From Alcaligenes sp. SORT26 (lineage in GTDB: Bacteria; Pseudomonadota; Gammaproteobacteria; Burkholderiales; Burkholderiaceae_B): a stretch of DNA of 64,000 nucleotides. The translations under genes were made by a program, and so were the position numbers. The stretch spans positions 2,852,001-2,916,000 of the forward strand of contig NZ_CP070975.1 of NCBI RefSeq assembly GCF_017377875.1. The letters are read 5' to 3'. This document shows positions 42,467-52,058 of this stretch, piece after piece (position 1 is the first letter of the stretch; every line of letters starts with the position of its first letter). The notes below the pieces were generated by a model. The model did not search any database, had not been told where the DNA came from, and saw only the letters and a program-made list of their open reading frames with translations.

Positions 42467-43000
42467 TCAGGTCTTTTCGACTTGATCGAAATCGAGTTCA
42501 ACTGGGGTAGCGCGACCGAAAATAGTAACGGTGACACGAACCTTGTTTTTCTCGTAGTTAACTTCTTCGACGTTACCGTTGAAGTCTGCAAACGGACCGT
42601 CCTTGACGCGTACCAGTTCACCCACTTCAAACAGCACTTTGTGCCGTGGCTTCTCAACGCCCTCTTCCATTTGCGACAGGATTTTTTCCACTTCGCGCTC
42701 GGAGATTGGAGCGGGACGGTTACCGGAACCGCCCAAAAAGCCGGTGACTCGCGGCGTACTTTTTACCAAGTGCCAGGTCTCGTCGGTCAAAGCCATCTCG
42801 ACCAGAACGTAACCGGGGTAAATACGTCGCTCTGTAATTGATTTCTTGCCGTTCTTTACTTCAACGACTTCTTCCGATGGAACCAGAATGCGACCAAACG
42901 CTTCTTGGAGATCAGCGCGTTCAATGCGCTCCACCAGAGCTTTGTGCACGCTTTTTTCCATGCCGGAATAAACGTGAACCACATACCAGCGTTTGCTCAT
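42467..43000 (-). CDS. nusG: Transcription elongation/antitermination factor NusG
   Basis: The 177-residue factor begins [22 protein letters not shown] (NGN domain that bridges the RNA polymerase cleft) and ends with the KOW domain ([23 protein letters not shown]). It couples RNA polymerase to ribosomes through S10 and to Rho. The order secE-nusG-rplK is the ancestral bacterial arrangement, 9 bases after secE. Confidence 0.97.
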   Translation of the reverse strand: MSKRWYVVHVYSGMEKSVHKALVERIERADLQEAFGRILVPSEEVVEVKNGKKSITERRIYPGYVLVEMALTDETWHLVKSTPRVTGFLGGSGNRPAPISEREVEKILSQMEEGVEKPRHKVLFEVGELVRVKDGPFADFNGNVEEVNYEKNKVRVTVTIFGRATPVELDFDQVEKT

Positions 43001-43009
43001 GTGTGCCCT

Positions 43010-43390
43010 TTATTTCCAGCCCAGCAACAGGCCATAAATGATCCAGCCGAGCCCTTTGTCAATCAGCCACAACAAGATGGCCATAACGGCAACAAACACA
43101 AAGACAATGCCTGTCATTTGCGTTGCTTCTTTACGGGATGGCCAGTGGACGCGACGTACTTCCGTGTATGCATCACGCGAAAAAGCGACCAGGCGGCGGC
43201 CTGTATCGCTAAACCAGATGATCAATACGGCGACGATTAGGCTGGCAACAAATACCCCAGCGCGGACCAGTGAATTTTGGCCATCCAGGACGGAATAGCC
43301 AACAATACCGGCGGCGACGACTAGGACCGCTAGGCCCAGCTTGATGCGCTCGGAACCTCGGTTAACGGTTTCTACGTTGGTATTCGACAT
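43010..43390 (-). CDS. secE: Preprotein translocase subunit SecE
   Basis: The 126-residue SecE has three membrane helices (about 18-38, 46-63, 98-122) as in E. coli (127 residues). The conserved cytoplasmic EVRRVHWPSRKEATQMT lies before the last helix and clamps SecY. The ATG at 43390 is preferred to an in-frame start at 43465 that overlaps tRNA-Trp. Confidence 0.95.
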   Translation of the reverse strand: MSNTNVETVNRGSERIKLGLAVLVVAAGIVGYSVLDGQNSLVRAGVFVASLIVAVLIIWFSDTGRRLVAFSRDAYTEVRRVHWPSRKEATQMTGIVFVFVAVMAILLWLIDKGLGWIIYGLLLGWK

Positions 43391-43435
43391 ATTCCGACGA
43401 GTGACGCCACGCGAGATGGTGACGAGTGACTGTGG

Positions 43436-43511
43436 TGGCAGGGGCAGAAGGAATCGAACCCTCAACCTTCGGTTTTGGAGACCGACGCTCTGCCAATTGA
43501 GCTATACCCCT
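43436..43511 (-). tRNA. tRNA-Trp (CCA anticodon)
   Basis: A 76-base cloverleaf with acceptor AGGGGTA paired to TGCCCCT, a GTTCGATTC T-loop, anticodon loop CTCCAAA (anticodon CCA) and encoded 3' CCA. It lies between tufB and secE, matching the E. coli position of a tRNA in this operon. Confidence 0.96.
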
Positions 43512-43606
43512 ATACCTTGACAAACCGTAGCGCGTTACTTTGCTACGTTTGGCTTTTAGGCAAAAGAGGATATTAACCTCTTTCACCCAAAATTACTACT
43601 CTTTTT

Positions 43607-44797
43607 TTACTTCAGGATCTTGGCTACGACACCAGCGCCAACGGTACGGCCGCCTTCGCGAATAGCGAAGCGCAGACCTTCTTCCATGGCGATAGGAGCG
43701 ATCAGGGACACTTTCATCGAAATGTTGTCGCCTGGCAGAACCATTTCTTTGTCTTCTGGCAGTTCGATCGTGCCGGTCACGTCAGTCGTACGGAAGTAGA
43801 ACTGAGGACGGTAGCCCTTGAAGAAAGGAGTGTGACGACCACCTTCTTCTTTGGACAGAATGTACACTTCGGCGTCGAAGTCGGTGTGTGGCTTGATCGA
43901 ACCGGGCTTGGCCAGAACTTGACCACGTTCCACGTCTTCACGCTTGGTACCACGCAGCAGCAGACCGACGTTATCGCCAGCTTCGCCTTGGTCCAGCAGT
44001 TTGCGGAACATTTCAACGCCGGTACAAATGGTCTTGACCGTGTCTTTGATACCCACGATTTCGATTTCTTCGCCGACTTTAACGATGCCGCGCTCAATAC
44101 GACCGGTCACAACCGTACCACGGCCGGAGATCGAGAACACGTCTTCAACAGGCATCAAGAAGGTACCGTCAACGGCACGCTCAGGCGTAGGAATGTAGCT
44201 GTCCAGCGCTTCGGCCAGAGCCAGAACGGCTTGGCTGCCCAGTGGGCCTTCGTCGCCTTCCAGAGCCAGTTTGGCCGAACCCTTGATGATTGGGGTGTCG
44301 TCGCCTGGGAAGTCGTACTTGGACAACAGCTCGCGAACTTCCATTTCAACCAGTTCGATCAGCTCTTCGTCATCCACCATGTCGGCCTTGTTCAGGAACA
44401 CGATGATGTAAGGAACGCCAACCTGACGGCTCAGCAAGATGTGCTCACGAGTCTGGGGCATTGGACCGTCAGCGGCCGAGCACACCAGGATCGCGCCGTC
44501 CATCTGAGCGGCACCAGTAATCATGTTTTTAACGTAGTCAGCGTGACCGGGGCAGTCAACGTGAGCGTAGTGACGGTTAGGCGTCTCGTACTCAACGTGC
44601 GACGTGCTGATGGTGATACCACGTGCTTTTTCTTCAGGGGCGTTATCGATCTGCGAGTAATCGCGCGCTTCGCCGCCGTATGCCTTGGACAGAACCGTGC
44701 AGATTGCAGCGGTCAGAGTGGTTTTACCGTGGTCAACGTGACCGATAGTACCGACGTTGACGTGCGGTTTAGTCCGTTCAAACTTGCCTTTAGCCAT
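43607..44797 (-). CDS. tufB: Elongation factor Tu, copy B
   Basis: A second 396-residue EF-Tu gene, identical in protein to tufA (20549-21739). It lies in the tRNA-tufB-secE-nusG context, the classical tufB position. The start at 44797 is chosen because the in-frame region to 44887 runs into tRNA-Thr. The near-perfect DNA identity with tufA suggests recent or ongoing gene conversion. The last codons differ slightly at DNA level (CAGGATCTTGGC against CAAGATTTTTGC on the plus strand). Confidence 0.98.
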   Translation of the reverse strand: MAKGKFERTKPHVNVGTIGHVDHGKTTLTAAICTVLSKAYGGEARDYSQIDNAPEEKARGITISTSHVEYETPNRHYAHVDCPGHADYVKNMITGAAQMDGAILVCSAADGPMPQTREHILLSRQVGVPYIIVFLNKADMVDDEELIELVEMEVRELLSKYDFPGDDTPIIKGSAKLALEGDEGPLGSQAVLALAEALDSYIPTPERAVDGTFLMPVEDVFSISGRGTVVTGRIERGIVKVGEEIEIVGIKDTVKTICTGVEMFRKLLDQGEAGDNVGLLLRGTKREDVERGQVLAKPGSIKPHTDFDAEVYILSKEEGGRHTPFFKGYRPQFYFRTTDVTGTIELPEDKEMVLPGDNISMKVSLIAPIAMEEGLRFAIREGGRTVGAGVVAKILK

Positions 44798-44842
44798 GGC
44801 AGACTCCTGAAGGGATAAGCGATATGAGATGAGAGAGAGATG

Positions 44843-44917
<75 letters not shown>

Positions 44918-44956
44918 ATTCAACTTCAGCCAAGAAAAGCCGAAGATTTTAAAACC

Positions 44957-45030
44957 TGGAGCGGGTGAAGGGGATCGAACCCTCGTCTTAAGCTTGGAAG
45001 GCTTCTGCTCTACCATTGAGCTACACCCGC
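44957..45030 (-). tRNA. tRNA-Gly (TCC anticodon)
   Basis: A 74-base cloverleaf with 5' GCGGGTG paired to CACCCGC, T-loop GTTCGATCC, anticodon loop CTTCCAA (anticodon TCC) and encoded CCA, between tRNA-Tyr and tRNA-Thr. Confidence 0.96.
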
Positions 45031-45086
45031 AGACTTTTCTTCACCCTCTCCTAAAGTCGCCTTGCTGGCGGACTTTAGAAAAATGC

Positions 45087-45173
45087 TGGTGGTGGGAGTT
45101 GGATTCGAACCAACGTAGACGCAGGGTCAACAGATTTACAGTCTGCCTCCTTTAACCACTCGGACATCCCACC
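45087..45173 (-). tRNA. tRNA-Tyr (GTA anticodon)
   Basis: An 87-base class II tRNA with 5' GGTGGGA, a long variable arm, anticodon loop CTGTAAA (anticodon GTA), T-loop GTTCGAATC and encoded CCA. It is the first gene of the tRNA-tufB-secE-nusG unit. Confidence 0.96.
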
Positions 45174-45188
45174 CTGAGCGAAAATCGA

Positions 45189-45217
45189 ATTATGGACATG
45201 TTTTATGAAGTCGTCAA
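45189..45217 (-). promoter_or_regulatory. Promoter of the tRNA-tufB operon
   Basis: On the minus strand TTGACG (45212-45217) and CATAAT (45189-45194) are exactly 17 bases apart, ending 15 bases before tRNA-Tyr. Both hexamers match sigma-70 consensus at five of six positions. Upstream lie AT-rich bases that could serve as an UP element. This is the best promoter in the window. Confidence 0.75.
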
Positions 45218-45503
45218 GCCTTTTGGGCCGAAAACTGAATAATTCGATGATTTTTTTAAAAAAACCTGAATTCAAGCGGTTTTCTTACTGGTTTTGTCAC
45301 TATTTTCGAGGGTCTTTGAGGTCGCTTTTTTACGCGTCTCCCCCCTGAAAATCAGCTTGAAATACGGGTAAACACATAGTTTTTTCTTGTTTTCAGCGTT
45401 TATTTTTGTAAACAAAAGATACTAATCCGTCTTTTTCTTCTTTAAATCCGTTTTGAACTGTTGCCCTGCTCCCGGGCGAGTGCCTAGCAAATCACTAACC
45501 ATG
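45218..45503. other. AT-rich spacer between the tRNA promoter and parB terminator
   Basis: Part of the 390-base gap 45174-45563. It is AT-rich and carries no reading frame that looks like a gene. Apart from possible UP-element sequence near the tRNA promoter I see nothing in it. Confidence 0.6.
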
Positions 45504-45535
45504 AAAAAAAACCGACCTGATGAGGTCGGTTTTTT
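45504..45535. terminator. Bidirectional terminator after parB
   Basis: An ACCGACCT / AGGTCGGT stem with a GATG loop, A8 on the left and T6 on the right. On the minus strand it ends the mnmG-rsmG-parAB operon 28 bases after the parB stop. Confidence 0.92.
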
Positions 45536-45563
45536 AACTGCTATCGCATGGCTTTAGCCAGAC

Positions 45564-46502
45564 TTAATCGTCGGTTTGCTCCAGCAAGGACGACAAGCCC
45601 TGCTTTTCCAGCAAGGCATTAAGATGTTCCCAGCCATGAAAAGCGATCTGCAACTGGCCTTTATCCTTGGCACCGACCTTCAAAGTCACTTTGGTACCCA
45701 GGTGGTCAGACAGAACCTTTTCAAAGCGCTGCACATCACCATTGCGGCTGGCTTTATTCTGGGCCTGCTTGCTGGCGGGCTCATCATCCTCATGCAAGGC
45801 ACGGGCAACCAGTTTTTCAGTTTCACGCACCGACAAACGGCGAGCGATAACTTCATTGGCCAGCATGATTTGGCGTGCCGCATCCATCGCCAGCAAGGCA
45901 CGGGCATGGCCCATATCAATATCACCGGCCAGCAACATGATCTGGACAGGCTCTGCCAGGTTAATCAGACGCAACAGGTTGCTGGTAGTAGACCGTGAAC
46001 GGCCGATGGCCTGAGCGGCCTGTTCGTGCGTCAGGCCGAACTCATCCAGCAGTCGCTTGACGCCTTGCGCCTCTTCCAGTGGATTCAGATCTTCACGCTG
46101 AATATTTTCGATCAGGGCCATGATGGCGGCGTTTTCGTCGCCTACCTCGCGCACCAGGACTGGCACTTCTTCCAGACCTGCAATTTGCGATGCGCGGAAA
46201 CGGCGTTCACCGGCAATGATCTCGTACTTGCCCTTCTCCTTGCCCGACAAAGGACGCACCAGGATAGGTTGCATCACCCCTTGTGCACGGATGGACTCTG
46301 CCAGCTCGTTCAAGGCGCCCTCGTCCATGCGAGTACGCGGTTGATACACCCCGGCCTTCAGCAGTTTGACGGGCAAGCTGGAAGGTGGGCCATCGCTCAC
46401 CGTTGCTTCGCCCTTTTTCCCTATGGTTGCGATAGCGCCTGCGTCTGCGCCGAGCAAGGCGTCCAAGCCTCGACCTAGACCTTTGGGTTTTCGTGTAGCC
46501 AT
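45564..46502 (-). CDS. parB: Chromosome-partitioning protein ParB
   Basis: The 312-residue CTP-dependent clamp loads on parS sites and spreads. The N-terminus KGLGRGLDALLG is the ParA-stimulating peptide. The GERRFRAS motif (98-105) and ENIQRED (132-138) form the CTP-binding pocket, followed by the helix-turn-helix (about 155-180, with RSRSTTSNLLRLINL) that reads parS. The C-terminal dimerisation part is present. Four parS matches lie in this window (47700, 49985, 50016, 59262). Confidence 0.96.
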   Translation of the reverse strand: MATRKPKGLGRGLDALLGADAGAIATIGKKGEATVSDGPPSSLPVKLLKAGVYQPRTRMDEGALNELAESIRAQGVMQPILVRPLSGKEKGKYEIIAGERRFRASQIAGLEEVPVLVREVGDENAAIMALIENIQREDLNPLEEAQGVKRLLDEFGLTHEQAAQAIGRSRSTTSNLLRLINLAEPVQIMLLAGDIDMGHARALLAMDAARQIMLANEVIARRLSVRETEKLVARALHEDDEPASKQAQNKASRNGDVQRFEKVLSDHLGTKVTLKVGAKDKGQLQIAFHGWEHLNALLEKQGLSSLLEQTDD

Positions 46503-46531
46503 GCTTACATTCCTATTGATTCTTGTGTGCC

Positions 46532-47347
46532 TTACGCCTTATCGCTGCGGGAGTCTTTCTTCAAGCGCTTGATCAGCTCTTTGCCAAAGTCCATATAGGC
46601 CTTGGCACCCCGGGAGTTTTTGTCGTACACAATACCTGGCATACCGTGGCTTGGCGCTTCAGCCAAACGCACATTACGTGGCACAACTGTCTTGAACACC
46701 TTATCGCCAAAGTGCGTCTCGATCTGACTGGAGACTTGCTGCTGCAAGGTAACACGACCATCAAACATCACTCGCAGCAAGCCAATCAACTGCAAATCCG
46801 GGTTGATATTGCGATAGACCCGCTTGACTGTATTGACCAGGTCCGACAGCCCTTCCAGAGCAAAGTACTCGCACTGCATAGGGATGATGACCCCGTGCGC
46901 ACTGGCCAGGCCATTTAGCGTCAGCAGGGACAAGGTCGGTGGGCAGTCAATCAGCACAAAATCGTAATCGTCCAGAACCTGGGCCAGCGCCTGTTTGAGT
47001 TGTTGCTCACGCTCTTGCATCTGGATCAGGTCAATTTCCGCGCCCGACAGCTCCCTATTGGAAGGCAAGACGTCATACCCACCTGTTTCTGAATGTATCT
47101 TTACGTTAGCAATACTTTCATCGCCAATCAGAACCTGGTACAAATTGCCAGACAAGCTGTTTTTATCAATGCCGCTACCCATCGTGGCATTGCCCTGGGG
47201 ATCCAGGTCAATCAACAGCACTTTTTTCTTCAATACAGCAAGCGCGGCCGCCAAATTGATCGCTGTGGTCGTCTTCCCTACCCCGCCTTTTTGATTGGCG
47301 ATACAAAACACATAGGCACGGGGAGATTTTTCGTCGTTTTTACTCAT
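46532..47347 (-). CDS. parA: Chromosome-partitioning ATPase ParA (Soj-like)
   Basis: The 271-residue ATPase has the deviant Walker A motif KGGVGKTT (20-27), DLDPQGNAT, and a short N-terminus, as in chromosomal type I ParA proteins without a DNA-binding extension. ATP-bound dimers coat the nucleoid and pull ParB-parS complexes. The ATG at 47347 is preferred to an in-frame start at 47380 inside rsmG because it has AAGGA upstream. It is 2 bases after rsmG and 29 bases before parB. Confidence 0.95.
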   Translation of the reverse strand: MSKNDEKSPRAYVFCIANQKGGVGKTTTAINLAAALAVLKKKVLLIDLDPQGNATMGSGIDKNSLSGNLYQVLIGDESIANVKIHSETGGYDVLPSNRELSGAEIDLIQMQEREQQLKQALAQVLDDYDFVLIDCPPTLSLLTLNGLASAHGVIIPMQCEYFALEGLSDLVNTVKRVYRNINPDLQLIGLLRVMFDGRVTLQQQVSSQIETHFGDKVFKTVVPRNVRLAEAPSHGMPGIVYDKNSRGAKAYMDFGKELIKRLKKDSRSDKA

Positions 47348-47349
47348 GA

Positions 47350-48021
47350 TTATCCTTGCTGCACCAACCACACTAGACAACGCTGTGCCTCTAGCTCCGG
47401 TACGGTTAATGATTCTATTCGTTCGACCTGCCAGTTACTTTCAGATTGCAATGCGGCTATTTCTGAATCAGGCTCTTTACCTTTCATAGCTGCAATACGC
47501 CCACCTGGGCGAACATGCCTGCCTGCCAAATTTACAAAATCAAGCAGCGAAGAAAAAGCTCGGGAAACCACAATATCAGCCTGCATGGGTTCCTGCTGCT
47601 CTACACGCACATGCATTGCCGACAAATTGGGCAAGGCCAAAGCCCCAACCATTTGTTGAACAAATGCCATTTTTTTCTCGACAGCATCAATGCACGTAAT
47701 GTTCCACGTGGAACATGATGCTGCCAAAACAACACCCGGCAAACCAGCACCTGACCCTACATCCACAATCCGCACTGATTTTTGTGCCGTTTGATTGGTG
47801 CTGGCCAGGTACTCCTGGAACGGGCGAACAACCGACAGGCTATCAAAAATATGTTGCACCAGCATTTGATCTGGGTCACGCAGAGCGGTCAGATTATAAG
47901 TACGGTTCCAGCGCTGTAGCTGACTAATGTAGTCCAATAGCTTGCGCACCAGGACAGGGTCCTGATCCAGGCCCAAGTCTTGCAGGGCCTGATTCAGCCG
48001 TTTTGAAAAAATATCGCTCAT
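47350..48021 (-). CDS. rsmG: 16S rRNA (guanine527-N7)-methyltransferase RsmG (GidB)
   Basis: The 223-residue SAM-dependent enzyme modifies G527 of 16S rRNA; loss gives low-level streptomycin resistance in other bacteria. The SAM-binding loop is [11 protein letters not shown] (86-96), with RAFSSL and GGRIAAMKG further on. It overlaps the mnmG stop by 4 bases, and a perfect parS site is embedded in its coding sequence at 47700-47715. Confidence 0.95.
   Translation of the reverse strand: MSDIFSKRLNQALQDLGLDQDPVLVRKLLDYISQLQRWNRTYNLTALRDPDQMLVQHIFDSLSVVRPFQEYLASTNQTAQKSVRIVDVGSGAGLPGVVLAASCSTWNITCIDAVEKKMAFVQQMVGALALPNLSAMHVRVEQQEPMQADIVVSRAFSSLLDFVNLAGRHVRPGGRIAAMKGKEPDSEIAALQSESNWQVERIESLTVPELEAQRCLVWLVQQG
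47700..47715. promoter_or_regulatory. parS site 1 (within rsmG)
   Basis: The perfect 16-bp palindrome TGTTCCACGTGGAACA matches the ParB-binding consensus. It sits inside the rsmG reading frame, so coding and partition functions share the same bases. Confidence 0.92.
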
Positions 48022-49934
48022 GCCGTATGTTTGCTTTTTTGCTTGCGCTTCAGGTGTACCAACAACAAGGAAACTGCCGCAGGTGTCACACCCTGAACAC
48101 GTCCGGCCTGGCCAATGGTTAAAGGTTTGGCAGCCTTCAAGCGTTGACGCACTTCAATCGACAATCCTTTGATGTCGTCGTAATCCAGATCCTCTGGAAT
48201 GGCCTGCTCTTCCAGAGCTGCCTGACGAGTCACCTCATCCTGCTGACGCGCCACATAGCCCGCATACTTCACCTGAATTTCCACCTGTTCAACATGCACC
48301 GGGTCTTCCAGACCAGGGCCTGCTACGGGCGTGCCTTGGTCATTGAGCACAGCCATCAGTTTTGCATAGTCCACTTCGGGGCGCTTGAGCAAATCGAAGA
48401 AGGAGTATTCCCGTTCGATATTTTTACCTAACAGTGCGTTCGCCTGCTCAGCGGGCAGGCTGCGAGGGTTCACCCAAGTACCCTTCAAGCGCTCGATTTC
48501 ACGTGCGACAGCATCGCGCTTACGATTGAATTGATCCCAGCGAGCATCGTCTACCAAGCCCAGCTCACGCCCCATTTCAGTCAAACGCTGGTCAGCATTA
48601 TCTTCCCGCAGGCTCAAACGGTACTCCGCGCGAGAGGTAAACATGCGGTATGGCTCGGTCACCCCACGGGTAATCAAGTCATCCACCAACACGCCTAAGT
48701 AGGCCTCATTGCGACGTGGGTACCACTGCTCTTTCTCTTGCGCCAAACGAGCGGCGTTCACCCCGGCCAACAAGCCCTGAGCGGCTGCTTCTTCGTAACC
48801 CGTCGTGCCATTGATCTGGCCGGCAAAGAACAAGCCACGAATCTGTTTAGTTTCCAAGGTGGGATACAGGGATCGAGGATCGAAATAATCGTACTCAATC
48901 GCGTAGCCCGGACGCATGATGCGAGCGTTCTCCAAACCTGGCAGGCTGCGCACCATAGCCAATTGGATATCAAAAGGCAAGCTGGTCGATACACCGTTAG
49001 GGTAGATCTCAGTCGTGCTCAAGCCCTCAGGTTCCAAAAACACCTGGTGACTACTCTTGTCCGCAAAGCGATGAATCTTGTCTTCGATCGACGGGCAGTA
49101 ACGTGGGCCAATACCCTCGATGGTGCCTTGGTCGCTATACATGGGCGAACGATCCAGACCCGAGCGAATAATGTCGTGAGTACGCTCGTTGGTATGCGTA
49201 ATCCAGCACGGCATTTGTTGGGGATGCATGGAAACATCACCCATATAAGAGAACACCGGAATTGGGTCACTATCGCCAGGCTGAACTTCCAGGCGGGAGA
49301 AATCGATGGTGTTGGCATCAATACGCGGAGGGGTCCCTGTCTTCAACCGCCCTTGTGGCAATTGTAGTTCCCGCAAGCGATGCGCCAAGCTGATGGAAGG
49401 AGGATCCCCTGCCCGGCCAGCCGAGTAATTATTCAGACCTACGTGGACCAGACCATTCAAAAAAGTACCTGCCGTCAGGACCACGGATTTGGCTTTGAAC
49501 TCCAGACCTATCTTGGTCTCGGCACCCACCACCCGATCACCTTCCACAATCAGGTCTTCGACCGACTGCTGGAACACCATCAAGTTAGGCTGGTTTTGCA
49601 GAACTTCGCGAATAGCCTTGCGGTACAAAGACCGGTCTGCCTGAGCACGAGTGGCGCGCACGGCTGGGCCTTTGGAGCTATTCAAAGTACGAAATTGAAT
49701 ACCTGCATGGTCGGTTGCCAAGGCCATTGCACCACCCAGGGCGTCAACCTCTTTAACCAGATGCCCTTTGCCAATCCCCCCAATAGAAGGGTTGCAAGAC
49801 ATCTGCCCCAGGGTATCCATATTATGGGTCAATAACAGGGTAGACACGCCGGTTCGAGCTGCCGCTAAAGCCGCTTCGGTACCAGCATGTCCGCCGCCTA
49901 TGACAATAACGTCAAACTCTTCGGGATAAATCAT
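48018..49934 (-). CDS. mnmG: tRNA 5-carboxymethylaminomethyluridine-modification enzyme MnmG (GidA)
   Basis: The 638-residue FAD enzyme works with MnmE to modify the wobble uridine of several tRNAs. The FAD-binding [11 protein letters not shown] is at 12-22, the conserved [12 protein letters not shown] follows, and a C-terminal helical domain ([23 protein letters not shown]) binds MnmE. It is the first gene of the leftward mnmG-rsmG-parA-parB operon beside the presumed origin, as in many proteobacteria. Confidence 0.97.
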   Translation of the reverse strand: MIYPEEFDVIVIGGGHAGTEAALAAARTGVSTLLLTHNMDTLGQMSCNPSIGGIGKGHLVKEVDALGGAMALATDHAGIQFRTLNSSKGPAVRATRAQADRSLYRKAIREVLQNQPNLMVFQQSVEDLIVEGDRVVGAETKIGLEFKAKSVVLTAGTFLNGLVHVGLNNYSAGRAGDPPSISLAHRLRELQLPQGRLKTGTPPRIDANTIDFSRLEVQPGDSDPIPVFSYMGDVSMHPQQMPCWITHTNERTHDIIRSGLDRSPMYSDQGTIEGIGPRYCPSIEDKIHRFADKSSHQVFLEPEGLSTTEIYPNGVSTSLPFDIQLAMVRSLPGLENARIMRPGYAIEYDYFDPRSLYPTLETKQIRGLFFAGQINGTTGYEEAAAQGLLAGVNAARLAQEKEQWYPRRNEAYLGVLVDDLITRGVTEPYRMFTSRAEYRLSLREDNADQRLTEMGRELGLVDDARWDQFNRKRDAVAREIERLKGTWVNPRSLPAEQANALLGKNIEREYSFFDLLKRPEVDYAKLMAVLNDQGTPVAGPGLEDPVHVEQVEIQVKYAGYVARQQDEVTRQAALEEQAIPEDLDYDDIKGLSIEVRQRLKAAKPLTIGQAGRVQGVTPAAVSLLLVHLKRKQKSKHTA

Positions 49935-49961
49935 GTCAGAACAGCTAAAAAGTAAAAATCA

Positions 49962-49990
49962 ATTATACGATTACCAGAGCGCTATGTTCC
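49962..49990 (-). promoter_or_regulatory. mnmG promoter overlapping a parS site
   Basis: On the minus strand a consensus TATAAT (49962-49967) lies 28 bases before the mnmG start. The hexamer 17 bases upstream is GGAACA (49985-49990), a weak -35 that is the edge of parS site 2. ParB binding could thus affect expression of the operon that encodes it; this is inference. Confidence 0.6.
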
Positions 49991-50000
49991 ACGTGAAACA
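49985..50000. promoter_or_regulatory. parS site 2 (one mismatch)
   Basis: TGTTCCACGTGAAACA, one base away from perfect dyad symmetry, immediately upstream of mnmG. Confidence 0.88.
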
Positions 50001-50015
50001 CATGGAACCACGATC

Positions 50016-50031
50016 TGTTCCACGTGGAACA
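50016..50031. promoter_or_regulatory. parS site 3
   Basis: A perfect TGTTCCACGTGGAACA, 15 bases from parS site 2, giving a closely spaced pair beside mnmG. Confidence 0.92.
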
Positions 50032-50840
50032 CAGTTTTTTGCGTAAATACCACTGTGGATAACTTTGTGGAGAAATAGACTATTTTTTATCCCCAGGCTT
50101 AGCCATAGGGTGCAGCAAGAGCTTCCTGGAAAAAACTCCACTTATTAAAGACAGCAGGCGCAAGCCATAAAAGGCGCGCTTATCGCCCTTAAATACCGTA
50201 AAAGCAGCTATCTATGCGGGGTCTTGCGCTCTACGGCCTTGAAGCCTGTTTGGCAGGGAGCAAAATTGTGGATAACAGAGCAATAAAAAGAAATACTGCC
50301 TGAGGAACAGGGAAATTGTTCAACAGTCTAGCGATAAGAAAATTTCCTGAGAATTTAGGGCAAAGAACGTCTCTACCTCCACCCCAAAGTTTCAGATTTC
50401 TCTGTGCGGCCTGTCTTCCTGAGCGCTGAAATACTCGTCGTCAGCTACCCAAGGCTTCTGCTCCTAATACCCGGAATTTCAGGAAATGCCCTTCTCGCAC
50501 TTGGTATCAGCAATCGCGGAAAGGTCACCGGCAGCCCAGCCCTCTGAGCAAAGAAACGAACAAAACCTGGGCATCTGAAAACGGACAAAGGGAGAAAATC
50601 GAAATACTGGTCAAGCGAGGTCTTTGCAAGACTGCCCTCATCAATACCAAGAGCATCGGACTCTATATAGACAATAGATATATTGATGTGAAAAAGCATC
50701 CTATCGCTGTGGTTCCACGACCAACAGCTAAAGGAGCAATCTATGGTATTTTCGTCAGGACTTTATCCGATACTTCGCCACCCAACTTTTGCTCGAATCT
50801 GAACAGCGGGTGCATTTTTATTATTCATGCCAGTAGACCC
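50032..50840. other. Origin-proximal intergenic region with DnaA boxes
   Basis: The non-coding stretch between parS site 3 and the aminotransferase gene contains two perfect DnaA boxes (TGTGGATAA at 50054-50062 and 50267-50275) and one near match (TTATCCCCA, 50087-50095). A short AT-rich patch adjoins the first box. No reading frame in it looks like a gene. This is the left part of the presumed replication origin. Confidence 0.7.
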
Positions 50841-52010
50841 ATGCAGATCACTTCCAAGCTCCCTTCTGTGGGCACCACTATCTTTACGACCATGAGCCAA
50901 CTGGCTCTGGAACACAAAGCCATTAACCTGGGCCAGGGCTTCCCTGACTTCAATCCCGATCCGGCATTGATAGAAGCCGTACACCAAGCCATGCTGGACG
51001 GGATCAATCAGTACCCGGCAATGGCTGGCTATCCGGCATTGCGCGCAGCCATTGCGGACAAGACGCAACGTCGCTATGGGCATCTCTATAATGCGGACAC
51101 GGAAATTACCGTCACTAGTGGGGCGACTGAAGCGCTTATGGCCAGCTTCCAGGCCTTCGTCCATCCAGGTGATGAAGTTGTTGTTATCGAGCCTTTCTAC
51201 GATCTGTACATCCCCGCCATTGAGCTAGCCGGGGGTATCCCGGTTGCTGTTCCGATGACAGCTCCAGATGCAACGGTGCCTTATTATCGTGTTGACTGGG
51301 ACCGAGTAGAAAAGGCCATTAGCGACAAAACTCGCATGCTGGTCATCAACTTTCCTCACAACCCGACTTGCACGATTTTGCGCCCCGAAGATCTGGATGC
51401 ATTGGAGCAAATCGTAGACAAGCATCCTTTGTTGATCTTGTCTGATGAAGTCTATGAACACCTGACCTTCGATCAAAAAGAGCACCTGAGCCTTGCTAGC
51501 CGCCCTAGCCTGGCAGAACGAGCCGTGATCGTTTCGTCCTTTGGCAAAACCTTCCATGCAACGGGCTGGAAGGTTGGCTATTGCTGTGCACCTGCCTATT
51601 TAAGTACCGAGATCCGCAAGGTTCACCAATACACCGTCTTTACCGTTCCTAGCCCTTTACAGGCCGGTTTGGCGAGCTATATGCAGGATCCTGCTACCTG
51701 GGAGAGCCTGCCCGCGTTTTACCAAGAAAAACGCGATTATCTGAACCAAGGCCTGCAAAATACACGTTTCATCCCTATGCCCAGCGAAGGGACATTTTTC
51801 CTGCTGGCCAGCTACGAAAACATCTCAGACCTTTCCGAACTGGATTTTGCCAAACATCTGAATCAGAACTACGGTGTTGGCGCGATCCCCGTCTCTGCCT
51901 TCTACCTGGATCCTGGCTCAGAGCAGGCAAATCATCGTTTGCTGCGTTTTTGCTTTGCTAAACAGCTCAATACCCTAGATCAGGCCATTGAGCGTCTACA
52001 GAAGGTGTAA
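50841..52010 (+). CDS. PLP-dependent aminotransferase (methionine aminotransferase / MtnE-YbdL type)
   Basis: The 389-residue fold-type I aminotransferase has INLGQGFPDF near the N-terminus, the NPT motif (FPHNPTCT), DEVYEHLTFD and the PLP lysine in SSFGKTFHATGWKVGY, a signature shared with E. coli YbdL and kynurenine/glutamine aminotransferases. It probably transaminates methionine, aromatic amino acids or related oxo-acids. The ATG at 50841 gives the normal family length; an in-frame start at 50688 would add 51 residues without similarity. No strong ribosome site is seen. It is alone between two origin-like intergenic regions. Confidence 0.87.
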   Translation: MQITSKLPSVGTTIFTTMSQLALEHKAINLGQGFPDFNPDPALIEAVHQAMLDGINQYPAMAGYPALRAAIADKTQRRYGHLYNADTEITVTSGATEALMASFQAFVHPGDEVVVIEPFYDLYIPAIELAGGIPVAVPMTAPDATVPYYRVDWDRVEKAISDKTRMLVINFPHNPTCTILRPEDLDALEQIVDKHPLLILSDEVYEHLTFDQKEHLSLASRPSLAERAVIVSSFGKTFHATGWKVGYCCAPAYLSTEIRKVHQYTVFTVPSPLQAGLASYMQDPATWESLPAFYQEKRDYLNQGLQNTRFIPMPSEGTFFLLASYENISDLSELDFAKHLNQNYGVGAIPVSAFYLDPGSEQANHRLLRFCFAKQLNTLDQAIERLQKV

Positions 52011-52032
52011 AACCGTCTTCAGAGCTTCAATC

Positions 52033-52058
52033 AAACCGCCGACAGGCGGTTTTTTTTC
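52033..52058 (+). terminator. Terminator after the aminotransferase
   Basis: An AACCGCC / GGCGGTT stem with a GACA loop runs into eight T. Confidence 0.92.

Noticed and set aside
45075-45275. A 66-codon minus-strand frame covering tRNA-Tyr
   Set aside because: It is the translation of the tRNA gene and its promoter; a well-known false gene.
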